DNA from: Mariannaea sp. PMI_226
Taxonomy: Eukaryota > Ascomycota > Sordariomycetes > Hypocreales > Nectriaceae
Direction of reading: 5' to 3'
DNA: 64,000 nucleotides
Assembly (NCBI GenBank): GCA_024336345.1
Contig: JANFOG010000003.1
Coordinates: 1,184,501 to 1,248,500, forward strand
The position numbers were made by a program, and so were the translations under genes. The stretch's first letter is position 1. Every line of letters starts with the position of its first letter. Under the pieces are notes generated by a model that worked only from the letters and a program-made list of their open reading frames with translations, ran no database searches and was not told the origin of the DNA. Shown in pieces: positions 13,501 through 25,254 of the stretch.

Positions 13501-14019
13501 GATGGTGGTGAAGAAAAAATAATTCATGGCCAAAGTAACAGCGTGACAGTGATACCAGTATTGCCCAAGTCATCGTAGTTTTACCACCACGTACTGTCTG
13601 TAAAGAAACAAAAACATACAATTATGCATCCTCTTGCCGGTCGTTTTCACCAGCGTCTAAACATGCAGTGACATTATGCATGCCGTAAGTAACCTTTCTA
13701 GAGGCAATATTGCTAGCCTCGACTCTCTAATAAGCAGTCATTAAGAGGATGCGTCCCAGTCCCAGTTCCAGTCCAACTATATAACATTATCCCAAGATAT
13801 ATCTTCGAAAAAGCGATATGTAACCCAACCAACATGCCCAATACTTGGTCAAACCGATCATCAAGGAAACTGAACAAACCCGTTCTTGCGTTATTGTCCG
13901 GCCTTCAATATTCCTCACGTCTTAGCCTACCTTTTGTCTTGTTTCTATTTTTAGTCTTGTCCAACACATCAGCCATGTGCATTCGCCAGGAGTGACCCAT
14001 GGCTCTGAGCTGGAGAAAT
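10535..14019. other. AT-rich gene-free stretch
   Basis: About 3.5 kb with stops in all frames and no frame longer than about 62 codons. No domain was recognised. The composition is compatible with old, mutated repeat sequence, but no terminal repeats or transposase motifs could be picked out by eye. The left few hundred bases are the SDR promoter. Confidence 0.45.
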
Positions 14020-15728
14020 TTATCTGGTGTACTTATTCCGTGAGGGGGATGGTGCCGGAGAATTAGCACGCCGAGCAAAATTACGTTCCACCAGTCCCAT
14101 TTTGAACCCTTGTGCTGGGTTTGAATGAGGGGCATTGCTCAACGTGGAAGATGCTGGCATTTGAGCACCCCCAGCTCGAGCTGCCAGTCGAGGTCGACGA
14201 ATCTTGTGGTGTGGAGAACTAGTCCTGGTGGAAGGTATTAGCGTATAACCAGCAACAAGAGCCAATATGTGATCTACCTACTTCGGCATACATTTAGACA
14301 CCGTGTTGTCTTTGTATCCGTTCCTTGTTTCAATCACTTTCTTGTGCCCATTCCATCGACTCAGGAAGGCCTCCCTGTTCATCCACATACTCTCGGGGAG
14401 GATGGAGTCGAGCTCTCGCTGTACAGCCATTGGACGCCCTTCAGTCAGCTCATCGAGAACTTTGTACCTCTCTTGGTTCCGCGCAGAATTGTTGCAAGCA
14501 AAGGGTATTGTCCCGTTGGCTGACGCATCGGAGAAAGAAGTATCATTCTGTAGGGTGACTTGAGGTTCCACGTGAGGCGTCAGCGGATACCGTGGGCATT
14601 CTCCAAGAGTTGCGTGCTGGTTTCCATGGTCGGTTAGCTGAGTAAAATGCAACCTAGATGTATCGCAATCCAGACTGTCATGGGAAGATATAATCTCGTT
14701 GTGATTCTTCTCGCCCTGTTTGTGACTCTCCCTCAACTTCAAATTGTCTGAACTAGCGGGGCCTGGGTTGACTTTTAGGGACCCTAATGGTTCGCGGTCA
14801 GAGGTGGCCTGAGGATTGATATCGTACCCAGTGCCGAACTTGACCTGCTCCGGATGACTGGGTAACCACGGCAGGTTAGTCTCCGAGATGGTCTGCGACG
14901 TTGTGCTAGGATTAGCCTCTTCCCTATCATGGATACCGACAGCTGGGCTAGCTCCCAAGATCGGGCCTATTCCGGGTGCTGGGTAAGCCGATAGGTGCTG
15001 AGGCCACTGAGGTGGCAGAGGTTGATGAGGCTGTTGGAACTGTTGAAAATTCTGAGGTTGCTGGATGGGTACAACTTGTTGGAAATTCGAATTGTACCGA
15101 ATGGCTGCCTCGTACGGGTCGATTTTCTTCGGATATGTCTCATACACGGTCGCAATCTCGCAATCCATAGTAAGGCCATCGATGCCTTTGAAGAAGAAGA
15201 CGACGTAAACTTGAGTTTTGAGGTTTTCTGGCAGAGAAAATGTCACACCCAGCATTGTGCCTGAGAAAATTTGTAGGGGGGTGAGGTCAGTAACTACTTC
15301 ACCGTTGTGAAGTTGTACTTCGACCATGCTCGCCGATAGATTGAACGGCACAGAAGCTGTAAAGAAGCTGGCAGTGCGGCGGAAGATTGGCCAAAGAGAC
15401 TTGGGATTATACGGGAATCGAAGCTGCCTGGGCCATAGTTAGTGATCTATCACAGGCTAGGGTGTCTGGCTGGGAGGTTCGCCAGGGTGTGTGTGGCAAG
15501 TAGTTACAATCGATGGTCCCTAGTCGCATGGCACTTCATCTGCCATTGTCGAAAGTTACGATCAAACTGTGGCATTTTGACAGCCTGATCAATGCCCGCA
15601 AGTTCCGGGCGGATTATTCCTCGAGTGGAACGGCAATTATTGCCCTCCATGAAGCACACCCCGGTCTCTTCGGAGCTAAAGTGGTGGCCATCCGCCCTGA
15701 CTCGATACTCGTAGATTAGAATATCCAT
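14020..15728 (-). CDS. hypothetical protein, Q/P-rich central region
   Basis: Three exons (15728-15508, 15427-14282, 14224-14020) give 523 aa. Both introns have good signals (GTAACT with CACTAAC and CCCAG; GTAGGT with GCTAAT and CACCAG) and correct phases. I do not recognise the family. Residues 1-185 look folded: the start MDILIYEYRV is followed by alternating hydrophobic and charged segments. Residues about 189-219 are glutamine- and proline-rich. The rest looks disordered, then a short WxxREAFLSRWNGHKK-like conserved-looking segment and a basic C-terminal exon rich in Arg, Ala and Pro. No signal peptide or membrane span is visible. The Q/P tract and basic tail could suit a nuclear regulatory protein, but that is speculation. 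Confidence 0.7.
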
Positions 15729-18137
15729 GGTGTGCAGTCTCGTTCGAGTTCCGCTTGGCGAGATATTCCTACATGAATGATGCTCAGTGCAGTGCGCAAA
15801 TGGATGGTCAGGACAGGAGGCTAAAGTCGAAATTCTGCGATCAGATTTCCAACATGAAGTTGCTTTTTCTGAATGATAGTACGTACAAGTCGAGAAGAGT
15901 ACGGAGCAGGGGTGGAAGAGAGCGGAGGGAGGGTGTACTCGCGAGGGCACCTTTGGTTCTGGCTGCCCAGAACACCTCTTGAAACGAGGCAAACAATTGC
16001 CTAAGTTGGGATGCTGCCTCTTTGAGTCAAATATAATGAGATACCGTCAAAAGTCGGGCCAGTTGGCCTCCACCGCTTGTTCTCTTCCATAGAGTCGCTC
16101 CCCTCAGCCACTCATCAACTCAATTGGTTCAAGCCGAGCGGCGGCGAGGACCCTAAGCAGCTGGCGGCACACGTGACCAGCCAGGGCATGAAATGTCTCA
16201 CATATCCTTGTTCATGCTCGGACATTTATGCTTGAGCTTTCATAGACCTCTAATAACCAACACGGGATGCGCCGTTTAAATCTAAATATGATGGATATGT
16301 TCTCATAGAGGAGGTGGTGCTTGGGCACTTTTACTTACATGCGGTTGGCTTATTGTGGAACCTCGGACACTCTTGTTTATTAAGAAGTAACACCATGTCG
16401 TAGATCTTTGCCTTATCATTGCCGTTAAGGCGATCAATATGTTTCTTGGCTCCAAGATCATCTTCAATAACTGGAGTAAAATTGCCCCAGCCGTTGACCG
16501 CGATTATCATCCGTGGCTTAGATCCCTGTCCCTTGACTCAAACGGACCCGCCGGGGAATGGATCCAGGCCAGATTATATTCCCCTCGTATTGATGAGATG
16601 GGAAAGACCGAATTTTAATTCTATCGGGCCAGTAATAAAACCCTCTCATAGGCGGTGATCATGGTCAGTCCAAAATGAGCCTGACTTAAAGGTTGCAGCG
16701 AAAAATAGGACTGGTTTAGATGCGCTTTGGCAAATCGTGTACTTGGTCCAACCATCTCGTGCAAATATGCAATGGGGGTCCGTTAATTAAGATGATTGGA
16801 AATGATGGCTACGCTTCATGCTCTCAGCTATGAACCATAACGAATGAAAGCGACCGGAGCAGGATATCAGAAAGGAAGAAAGAGAGAAAGAAAGCCAAAA
16901 CGAGGCCTTGAATGCTTATGAGGTATTACCCACTGTAGGATATCTCGTTCTTATGCTACTACCGTTTATTCCCACAAGGCAGTCTCCAGCTTGGCACAAG
17001 GAAGTTGTCATCAAATAAAACATGATCATCAAAGTGAATTAACTTGCCCTCTGATGAGAGTACCACATCATCGAGTTGACTCCAGCGATGTCCCACAACA
17101 ATTTGATCTTCGAATGCACCCGTCCAGCAGGCCGATGATAGCAGTTAGGGGTCCGACAGGGTCCAATTTGGTGATAGATGTACAATTGAAGGACCTGTTC
17201 TCTGTGCCGCTCCATTGCTAGTTCAAATATGGGGATGAAGAAATCTGACAGGCAGCAAGCAGGGACAGGAACTGACGTGTGGGCTGTGTGAAACAAGTCC
17301 TCCGGAACTCCGCCTTAGCTTCTCGATGCAAAGAAGACGCCTCACTGATATGGTAGTCCTGATGTTTGTGCATACATGGCTGCGTAATTTCTCGAGAGAC
17401 TATAGCATCTTTGCCGCGCCTTCACATCGTTGGCTCATCGCGACGGTCTTTATTACGAAGAGCTCACCGACAACTATTTGAGCGTCAGCAGTGCATTCAG
17501 CCTTGGGCCCAGGCTCAGGTTGGAAACGCCTTCGGTCGTAGTTCAACACGGACAGATTGAATCCATGGCCGGAGCCGTACAGATGGCGGTTAAGGCAATT
17601 CGGGCCAAAATACAATAACGAGAAGCAAAATAGACCAGCATAAGTAATTATAACAAATCGCCACGGATGACTCATGTGTTGAGCTTCTTGATGCTTTTCC
17701 CTCAGTGGCGTTGCCGTCTTATCTTTTTATTTGTTTTCTTGTTTTTCTTCTGTTTTATTTTTTGTTTGGATGGTTGTTTACGAACTTCATGGAAGTTTCT
17801 GCAACAGTATACTGTACCAAATGTCACATGAGGCCAGCTTGACGCATGTTATCCCTGTTCATCACACCCAGTCGACCATAGTTTATGCAAGAGGTACTTT
17901 TCAAGCTAGAGCCTGTGTGGAAGATACACAGAGGCTGATCTAACAATAATGAGTGAAAATGGTTTGCGCAAGACCTTCTATTTTTCCTGCACGTCATATC
18001 CATCATGTCCCCGTCTATGTGAAACCCATCACATAAGGTGCACAGGTGGCGGCCTCGGCCAACCGTACTGGAACGCATTCACCTGAACGTTCTCCTCTCT
18101 AGCACACTAATAATGCACGTGCCTGCACAACGCGTAC
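15729..18137. other. intergenic, no supported gene
   Basis: About 2.4 kb. The left part is the promoter and leader of the Q-rich protein gene. Open frames near 17040-17300 and 17400-17675 show no domain, no splice logic and no start context, and were not called. No repeat was recognised. Confidence 0.45.
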
Positions 18138-18680
18138 TCATAAATCAGAATGATCGAGTTTCTTCGACATGTAAATGACGCCACTGAGCGGATTGTGATA
18201 ATACGGTTCCACCTCCTCAAACCCTTCTGACTTGTACAACGACACCGCTGCTCCCATGACTGCCAACGTGTCCAAGAGGGCCTCCTCGTAGCCTGCCAGC
18301 TTCGCAGCCTTAAGCACCTCGGCCACCAACGCCTTGGCAACTCTCCGCCCCCGGGCCTCAGGATAGACATACAGCCTCTTCAGCTCACAATATCGCACGT
18401 TGCTCTTTCGGCCGGCGCTGTACTCGGGCTGAAGGTCGATTGGCCTCAGGGCGATGCAGCCAAGGACTTTGTCCGTTTCCGAGTCGCAGGCAAGTAACAG
18501 GGCTCCTGAAGGAGGCCCATATTTGCCCGGGAGGTTGCTGAGCTCGTTGGAGTAGTCTTGGAAAGTCAGGTCGAGGTCTAGCCAGTCTGTGTAGGCGCGG
18601 AAACAGTTGACGATTGAAGCCAAATCCCGCTCTGTAGTTGCTTGACGGATTGACACCGTTGGCGTAGACGATGATGACAT
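18138..18680 (-). CDS. GNAT-family N-acetyltransferase
   Basis: Single exon, 180 aa, complete with ATG and TGA. The GNAT fold is visible: an N-terminal IRQATTERD strand-helix, the central VLGCIALRP strand, then LKRLYVYPEARGRRVAKAL, which carries the R-x-x-R/G-x-A acetyl-CoA pyrophosphate-binding loop (motif A). A YKSEGFEEVEPYYHNP segment typical of motif B and the GFxExxxY ending of many small-molecule acetyltransferases follows. It is expected to transfer acetyl from acetyl-CoA to an amine; the acceptor is unknown. A second, unrelated-looking GNAT gene lies 0.8 kb away on the same strand. Confidence 0.88.
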   Translation of the reverse strand: MSSSSTPTVSIRQATTERDLASIVNCFRAYTDWLDLDLTFQDYSNELSNLPGKYGPPSGALLLACDSETDKVLGCIALRPIDLQPEYSAGRKSNVRYCELKRLYVYPEARGRRVAKALVAEVLKAAKLAGYEEALLDTLAVMGAAVSLYKSEGFEEVEPYYHNPLSGVIYMSKKLDHSDL

Positions 18681-19486
18681 TTTTGAAATCTTTCTTTTTC
18701 TGTTAATGTCGTCGATGAGAACAGTTTGAGGTTGAAGCAGCGTGGCGTTGACTCATATCAGGGTCTAGTTTGTCTAGTTATTTGTGTGATGTGGGCATGT
18801 CGTGCAGAGGACTCCATCCTGCCCCACGTCATCCCACACAATTCGCTCACTGGGCCGAACTATGAATTCTAGAAGCAGAACGAGTCAGTCTGCCGAACTT
18901 GCTTGAGAGCCATCTACTATCCGCTCCAAAAGCGAAATGGAAAAAAGAGAATGACAAAAATAGATGCAACATCTTGCTTCATGGTAGTTAAGATACACCT
19001 GGTTAACTGGATTAATGGATATCGAGCCTGCCTGAGTTTCGCAGGTTTTTGGTTATCTTGTCACAGTCTTTGATGTTTTCATATCGATCAGTTGTTTCAT
19101 ATCGATCGGTTGAAAAAAAAAAAAAAGCTTTTGCTATTTCTTCGGTGCTACAATTAGGTTGGTTTTACGGTTACCGGTTTAATATGTTTCCTCCTGGCGA
19201 GCCAGTCAGACTGTATATGTGGCCGTTTTTTCAAAATTGGCTTTCAAGGAGAGACATATCAACTCATCCAGCAAAGGTTCACAAATTCGTGTAACAGGAG
19301 AAACTGTAGCTGTGAATTCATCTGACACCTAAAGTTCTACCTTGTGTCAACACGAAACATAAAAAACTCACGCTCTAACTTGATATTGATAACTGGCAAT
19401 GATCATAGTCTCATAGCGAAGTGGACCTTCCAACTTCTGGTGGCGAAAGAGTCATGCCGGGAATAAAACGAGTACTGGCCATCCAC
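18681..19486. other. intergenic between two GNAT genes
   Basis: It holds the promoter of the 180-aa GNAT gene and the 3' flank of the second GNAT gene. There is a 14-A run near 19114. No gene is seen. Confidence 0.5.
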
Positions 19487-20421
19487 TTATACAATATCTT
19501 TTTTCATAAATACTGCCTTGAAATCTGGCCAGACTTCGCCCGGGGGAGGAGGGTGGTATAAGTTCTGATACGTCCCAATCCATTCATAGCCCCGCCTGGT
19601 ATACCACTCTTGGTTCGTCATCTGTCCAATTAACTCTGTGTTAGCCTTCCCCAAATCATGGATTCTTTTCCTCAGAAACCTATTATCAACTGACCTTGGG
19701 AGGCTTTCCAGTTTTGGCAATTTCCATCATGATGGCGTCCTCTGTCGAAGTTGTATCCAACCCCAGTGTTTCAGCACACAAGGGCTCTGCCACAGCCATG
19801 GACTCGACAATGTCCATAGCAGCGCGACCAATACCTTTGCTTCGGAAAACGTGTTGAATGTAAAACGTCTTGATCCAGTAGACCCTCCGATCCTCGATCT
19901 TCACACCGACTTTGTCCGCACCAGGGTTGTAGGCGTCAAGAGAGATATGCCCGATGGGATAGAATAGCTGCTGAGATGGTGTGCGGAGAGTGCCACGAAG
20001 GTGCAGATCTGTGTCCCGGAGTGTTTTCGCATCCTTAGGATCGAGGGTAAAGGGTTAATTTTCTGCAGAATCTGGAGGACTGGGGCCGAGTACTGCATAC
20101 CTTGGGGAGAAGACTGAAGAGATCGCGAGATTGTTCGGATTCAATATCGCTGTCCAAGATGGTCTATACGCGGTTGTTTATGTTAAGACTCATCCATTAT
20201 TCAAGATCTCTACTTCTTTTGGATCTTGGAACTTGGATAAGGGAGTTGAGGACACATACAATCCAGAAAAGGCACTTTTGCCCCGACTTTTGAGTTTCCT
20301 TCCAACTGTCCAGCTTGTCGTAGTCCCAACCGCACTCACAACGTTGTTGAGTCATAATCTTGTGGTGGTCATCGCAGTCTGGATCCCATGGGATGAGGTG
20401 GACTGGGCTTTCGGACGGCAT
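19487..20421 (-). CDS. GNAT-family N-acetyltransferase, four exons
   Basis: Exons 20421-20260, 20163-20101, 20033-19695 and 19621-19487 give 232 aa, and every junction falls on a codon boundary. The N-terminus (HLIPWDPDCDDH, then CGWDYDKLDSWKE and CLFWI) matches a fungal GNAT subgroup. Exon 3 holds the core: YPIGHISLD strand, WIKTFYIQHVFRSKGIG with the R-x-x-G-x-G acetyl-CoA loop near residues 138-144, and the following helix. Exon 4 gives EWYTRRGYEWIG and the final strand (PDFKAVFMKKD). The substrate is unknown. The second exon is short (63 nt) and its assignment rests on splice signals and frame only. Reading through the introns would stop translation in each case. Confidence 0.82.
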
Positions 20422-22793
20422 TTTTTTTTTCTTTTATTCAGCGAACCCCAAACAGATGAGATTCTTCGTATTGCGCAAGTTTTTGTCTGAAACTCTGCAG
20501 CAGCCCATCACAAGCTCAAAAACGCAGCCGACAGAAAGCAACCCTGGTAAGGTGCCTGCGCCTTCGGACCCCGGGATAATACGACGCCGATGATTATTGA
20601 ATGTTTACTAACTAGATATGTCGTTGCCCGCAGCCGGATTGCCCTAGAAAGGTCTTAGAAGGCGCTGCATGATAATGGGTAACTAATAACTAATAGAGCG
20701 ACAGCCACACAGCGAGAGTCTGACGGGGACAGTTTGAAAAAGGCAGGTCTACAACTTGTACCTAGGTACTCTGTGCCTTGGCACAGTCATCGAGTTGAAG
20801 CAAAACAGTCTGATTGGTGGATGAATCAGCTACGCGACACATGTTGCCATTCGAATTCTGGTGATCCAAATTAGTGATCTGTACATCTAATCTGTAAATG
20901 CACTGTAAATCTGTGGAGGGGGTTAGCAATAGAGGGAAAGCACCTTTCGGTACGTGCCTCTCTGTTGAGAAATCCAATCTTCCCCTTCTTCTCGAGACCC
21001 GTTATCACTTGTTCTTCTCTTCAATCGATTTCGCGTGAGTCATGACCCGAGTATCGCTGGTCAACCCACAATCCTTGAAATTTTCTTTTTTTTTAACAAA
21101 AAAGAAGAAGAAAAAAAACCCTGCAGAATGGCATTTATTCACCTGCACCTGCATATGATCTGCGAGAGGCGTCGAATTGAAACGGCTGGCCGTCATGATC
21201 ACCCAGACCAGCCAGGCCAATACAAGATAAGGGCTGCGCCAACGTAGGCAGGCAGAGCAGGGTAAGGTGACATTGGATGGAATTTAAGTTGGGCGATCGC
21301 CGGTTGAGTCCTCCTTGTCGGAGTGTGTCGCTGGATAGTACTTATATAATGAGTTTTTAGAACAATAGCAAGGTGGCTGTCGACGCCCACAGACATAACC
21401 CTTCTTCATATCACGTCCAGGTCGATCGCTGATCAAGAAGGCCAAGTGTCGGGCGTTGGTTGCGGGAGTGCGAGTGCGGACAAAAGCGTCGGCATGAGTT
21501 GAAAGTGTGGTGTGTTTGAGATGAAGAGGGGGAGGCTTTCTTCTTACTGTATATAAATGACAAACAATCTTCAATGTCAGTCGCCTGATCACTCACTCAG
21601 TTGAGCTCTACTCTGGATTGAAAACAGTCAACATTACCGGCAATTGCTGAACCGCCCCACGTTACCTGTGGCATCGGATGACGGCGGTGGCGACGGTGAG
21701 GCCAGACTGCGGCCCCCCGGTCCAAAGGGAACCGACAGACTCCAGCTTTTTTTTCCAACTCACGCTCACGTTTCAGTGCCAGGTTCCCCGCAGCTGGAGC
21801 AAAGGCCAATTTAATAGTGGTTCAGGGCAATGCGGGGCCCCAAGCAGGCACTCGTTGGGGTAAGTTATCATTCCTATCCCTCGGTGTGAGTTGTGGCGAG
21901 GCAGCGGGAAGTAAAAGTGCCCAAAGTTGGAGGGGGTCCAGGGGGGGGGGGGGGGGGGGGGGGACGCTGATGATGAAATGTTGCCAGAGTTTGGCCGTGG
22001 TGTTGGAGAAGCATATGCCTGATACTTCAATTACGTAGCATAACAATAAAAAGCAGCCCTCTCTTCTTGTTGATTCCCCGCGCTCGTTCGACCCATCATC
22101 AACCGTATCCGGCATATTGGCATGCACGCTCATCGCCCTGCCTCGACCTCCCTCCCTCCCCCCTCGTCCATCCCCAGACCGACCAGGGCTCCCTTGAGTC
22201 GCTCCCCAGTGATCTTTGGTCCTGCATTTTCGTGCGGTGGCCTGATGCTCAAGCACAAATCACCCCACTCTCTCTGCGGAGAAGGCAAATTGGAGGCACA
22301 TTCTTGTCCGGGGGAGCAGGGTGGAAACGCTGATTTGCCGTTCGTGAACTGACCCGCCAGGCTCCCGAGCTCCGTCTGCCCGGACCATGCCTCAAGCTTG
22401 TTAACCGACAGACCCCGAAAGGCATGGTGAAGAACAAGAAGGCCTTCTCAGTCCACCGCCACGGCTCTGCTTCCGTAAAATTCACGCGTTGACCGCATGA
22501 TTTATTATCTAATAAAGGGATACGTCTTTCATATTTTCTTCTTTTAAAAACAAAAGCAGACCCCTGGCGTTTGTCCCTCTTGCTTCCCGCTTTGCTTCGT
22601 GGAGCCCCGTAGCTTTGACGACTTACACGCCTACGCAAACGGCCACCCCGGCATCGTTTCCAAGACAGACACGCACTTGCAAACGTACAACAAACACAAC
22701 AAACAGAAATTGACTGACAAGCCCTTGAGAAAAAAAAACTCATACTCTTCTCTACCAAAACATCCCCTGCCTCATCTCAACAAAAATTCCAAG
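20422..22793. other. intergenic with low-complexity DNA
   Basis: About 2.4 kb. The left part is the GNAT promoter. The centre holds T and A runs near 21081-21118 and a 23-G run at 21941-21963. The right ~300 bases are the probable 5' leader of the kinase gene, rich in C and A with many CAAAC-type motifs. Several antisense open frames across 21.8-22.8 kb are GC-rich artefacts without domains. Confidence 0.45.
21941..21963. repeat. 23-nt poly(G) run
   Basis: An uninterrupted run of 23 G on the plus strand. It can form a G-quadruplex. The exact length is prone to sequencing or assembly error. Confidence 0.9.
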
Positions 22794-24408
22794 ATGCGAT
22801 ACGGCATAGTCGCCCCGGCTCTCCGTCGAGCCCTCGTCCACAACCAGCGTCCCCGTATCCAGGTGTGTGAGACAAGTCTCAGAAAGCTCTCCAGCCTCAA
22901 GACCTCGCCCCGCGCCTTCGAGGAGGAACAGTGTCGCAATTACTCCCCAAAGAGCTTCTACCCCGCGCACATCGGCGACACCCTCAATGGCAAATACGAA
23001 ATCGTTTCCAAGCTGGGCTGGGGCACCGGCTCTACCGTGTGGCTGGCTAGAATAAACCATTGGTGAGTAGACTTTCCCCCTTCCCATTCCCACAAGGTTT
23101 GACTTATGCCTTACCAAAGCAAAAGGCTGCCATGGCAGAGCGAGCAATACGTCGCGCTCAAGATTACCAACAACACACCCGCCGTGCAGGCCGCGGCTCG
23201 TCGTGAGATTGATATCTCTGAGCAGATGTTTGCTGCCGAGTCGCATCACCCGGGCCGACAATACGTTCGCCCTGTGCTGGACTCATTCGAGGTCGAAGGG
23301 CCGGGGGGAAATCACATCTGCATGACCTTTGAGCCATTGCGTCAACCGCTCTGGATGCTGGGCCAGCAGAGTGGCCTCACCAGTCTCGTTCAACCTCGCA
23401 CTATCAAGACGCTGCTGCCAAGTATGCTCAAGTCCCTCGACTTCCTCCACACTGAATGTCGCGTTATTCACACTGGTAAGCTCTCCCCAACCAAGTACAT
23501 GCTATCCCAGAGAAAACCAAGAACTAAACAACAAATCGTGAGATAAGACCTGAAGGGCGACCATTTCATGGTTCCATTCGAGGACAAGTGGGTGCTTGAT
23601 GACTACGCCGAGCGCCAGACCGCCAACCCTGCTCCCTGCCAGGAGCGTCAAGGCCACCCAGTTTACGAATCTCGAAATAGCTTTGGTCATCTGAGGGCAG
23701 ACGTTGGTTATGTCAAGCTTACCGACTTTGGCCTGGCGGTGAGAGGTGATGTTGCCAAGCCTCACAACCATCTCATCCAGCCCCGCGAGTACACGGCTCC
23801 TGAAGTTATGCTCAAGGCTGGGTGGACTTATTCTGCTGATATCTGGAACTTGGGTCTTGTCGTAAGTTTTCTCTCAAAAGAATAACCTAGAGAAATGGAA
23901 TTTGAGCACTAACCACATTGACATTTATAGCTGTGGGAGCTCCTTGGAGACATCAACCTACTTAGTGGTCGCGTGCCTGGACATTGCAAGTTCTCCCAGA
24001 GGAACCGATTCGCTCAGATGATTCGTCTCTTGGGCCCTCCTCCTGCAGAGCTCCTCGCCAGAGCCGACCGACATACCCTCTCTGAATACTACAACGACCA
24101 AGGTACGTGCAATTTGAAAGACTGAATGATGTATTTTTGACGTGCTAACTTTTCTTTTCTTCTCCGTTGCAGGCCAATTCAGATACCCCGAACTCATCCC
24201 CGATGAGCTATTTTCGCTCTCCAACTCGACCCCGATGCTTGATGGCCAGGACCGTGCGCTCTTTGTCAACTTTGCTCGACGAATGCTCACCTGGTTGCCC
24301 GAGAAGCGTGCCACGGCCAAGGAGCTGCTTGACGACCCTTGGCTAAAGTCCCTTGGGCGCCATAGGGCCACCGGCTTCGGATATCTCGAGGATACCCGCT
24401 TGACTTGA
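22794..24408 (+). CDS. SRPK-like serine/threonine protein kinase
   Basis: Five exons (22794-23062, 23120-23475, 23548-23861, 23931-24102, 24173-24408) give 448 aa with consistent phases. The layout is a short N-terminal leader, FYPAHIGDTLNGKY, the glycine loop LGWGTGSTVWLA, VALK with Lys104, catalytic HTDLK with Asp209 formed across the exon 2/3 junction, DFG at 268-270, the APE-type TAPEVML, and DIWNLG. These are hallmarks of SRPK-like kinases, which phosphorylate Ser/Arg-rich proteins. Odd point: the loop reads HTDLKGDH, so the usual metal-binding Asn at position 214 is His. An alternative acceptor at 23126 would drop two residues. Its 3' end converges on the ABC transporter. A broken relative lies near 46.6-48.2 kb. 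The N-terminus is Arg-rich and could be a mitochondrial leader, but this is uncertain. Confidence 0.87.
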
Positions 24409-25254
24409 ATTAATTAAGCGCATGTAATTGACACGGAGCAATGGTTTGGATGAAATTTTTTTGGAGGTTTCTTTTGGAGATGGTACTTTTTTTCTACTTC
24501 ATGGTGTTTGGAGCGATTGAGCCGGGACGATACTGCCAACCAGATGGCGACAAGGTTGAATAACATAACATTCTCCTGAATACCCGATAGTAAATGTTTT
24601 ATGAAATGTCTAGCTGGACATAAACAATAAGAAATAAATTTTGAATCTTACTTTGAAAGAAGTACCGCTATTACTTTGGCGAAAAAAAAATACGAGTCAT
24701 AACAACACAACACGCCTTATGGCTGATGTAGGCCTTCAGGTCTATCGGCAACAGAAAGAGACACACCTTTTTTCGTCATCGCATTTTCCTCAATCGCGCA
24801 TCAAAACAGCGAAATAAATAGCTCCATAAAAGATATATGATTAATTGCTAGAGTGAGCACGGCATGAGATGAGACGGCGTTGTGCAGTTTTCTTGTTGTG
24901 CGATTGAAGAGTGCAGCTTGTGGCTAATCAGGCGTCTCAGCGCCGTTCAAGTTGATTAAAGTAAAGATCTAGAAATAATGAGATTCGAAATGATAACAAA
25001 GATGAAAACAAAAGAGGATCTTTGGGACAGTGAAAGGAAAGACAATCTGTAGAATGTAAGAGAAAAAGAAAGAATAGCCATCTTGTTTGTGAGAGAAACC
25101 GTTTGTGGTCTTCCGGAGGGGGCAAACAACATGTAGGTAGTGCAGCAGCCCCTCCGCCTAGTCTATATAGTATATCTATTCTAAATTCTTCCTTCCCATA
25201 TTCTATAACTGTATTCTATGTGTTTGGGAAAAAAAATTATAAACTGTTTTTGAA
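24409..25254. other. convergent 3' intergenic region
   Basis: AT-rich spacer between the stop codons of the kinase (plus) and the ABC transporter (minus). It should contain both 3' UTRs and polyadenylation sites. No gene is seen. Confidence 0.6.

Noticed and set aside
21822..22758. Overlapping minus-strand frames of 144 and 169 codons before the kinase
   Set aside because: They reflect GC-rich low-complexity DNA and the poly(G) run. Composition is not protein-like.
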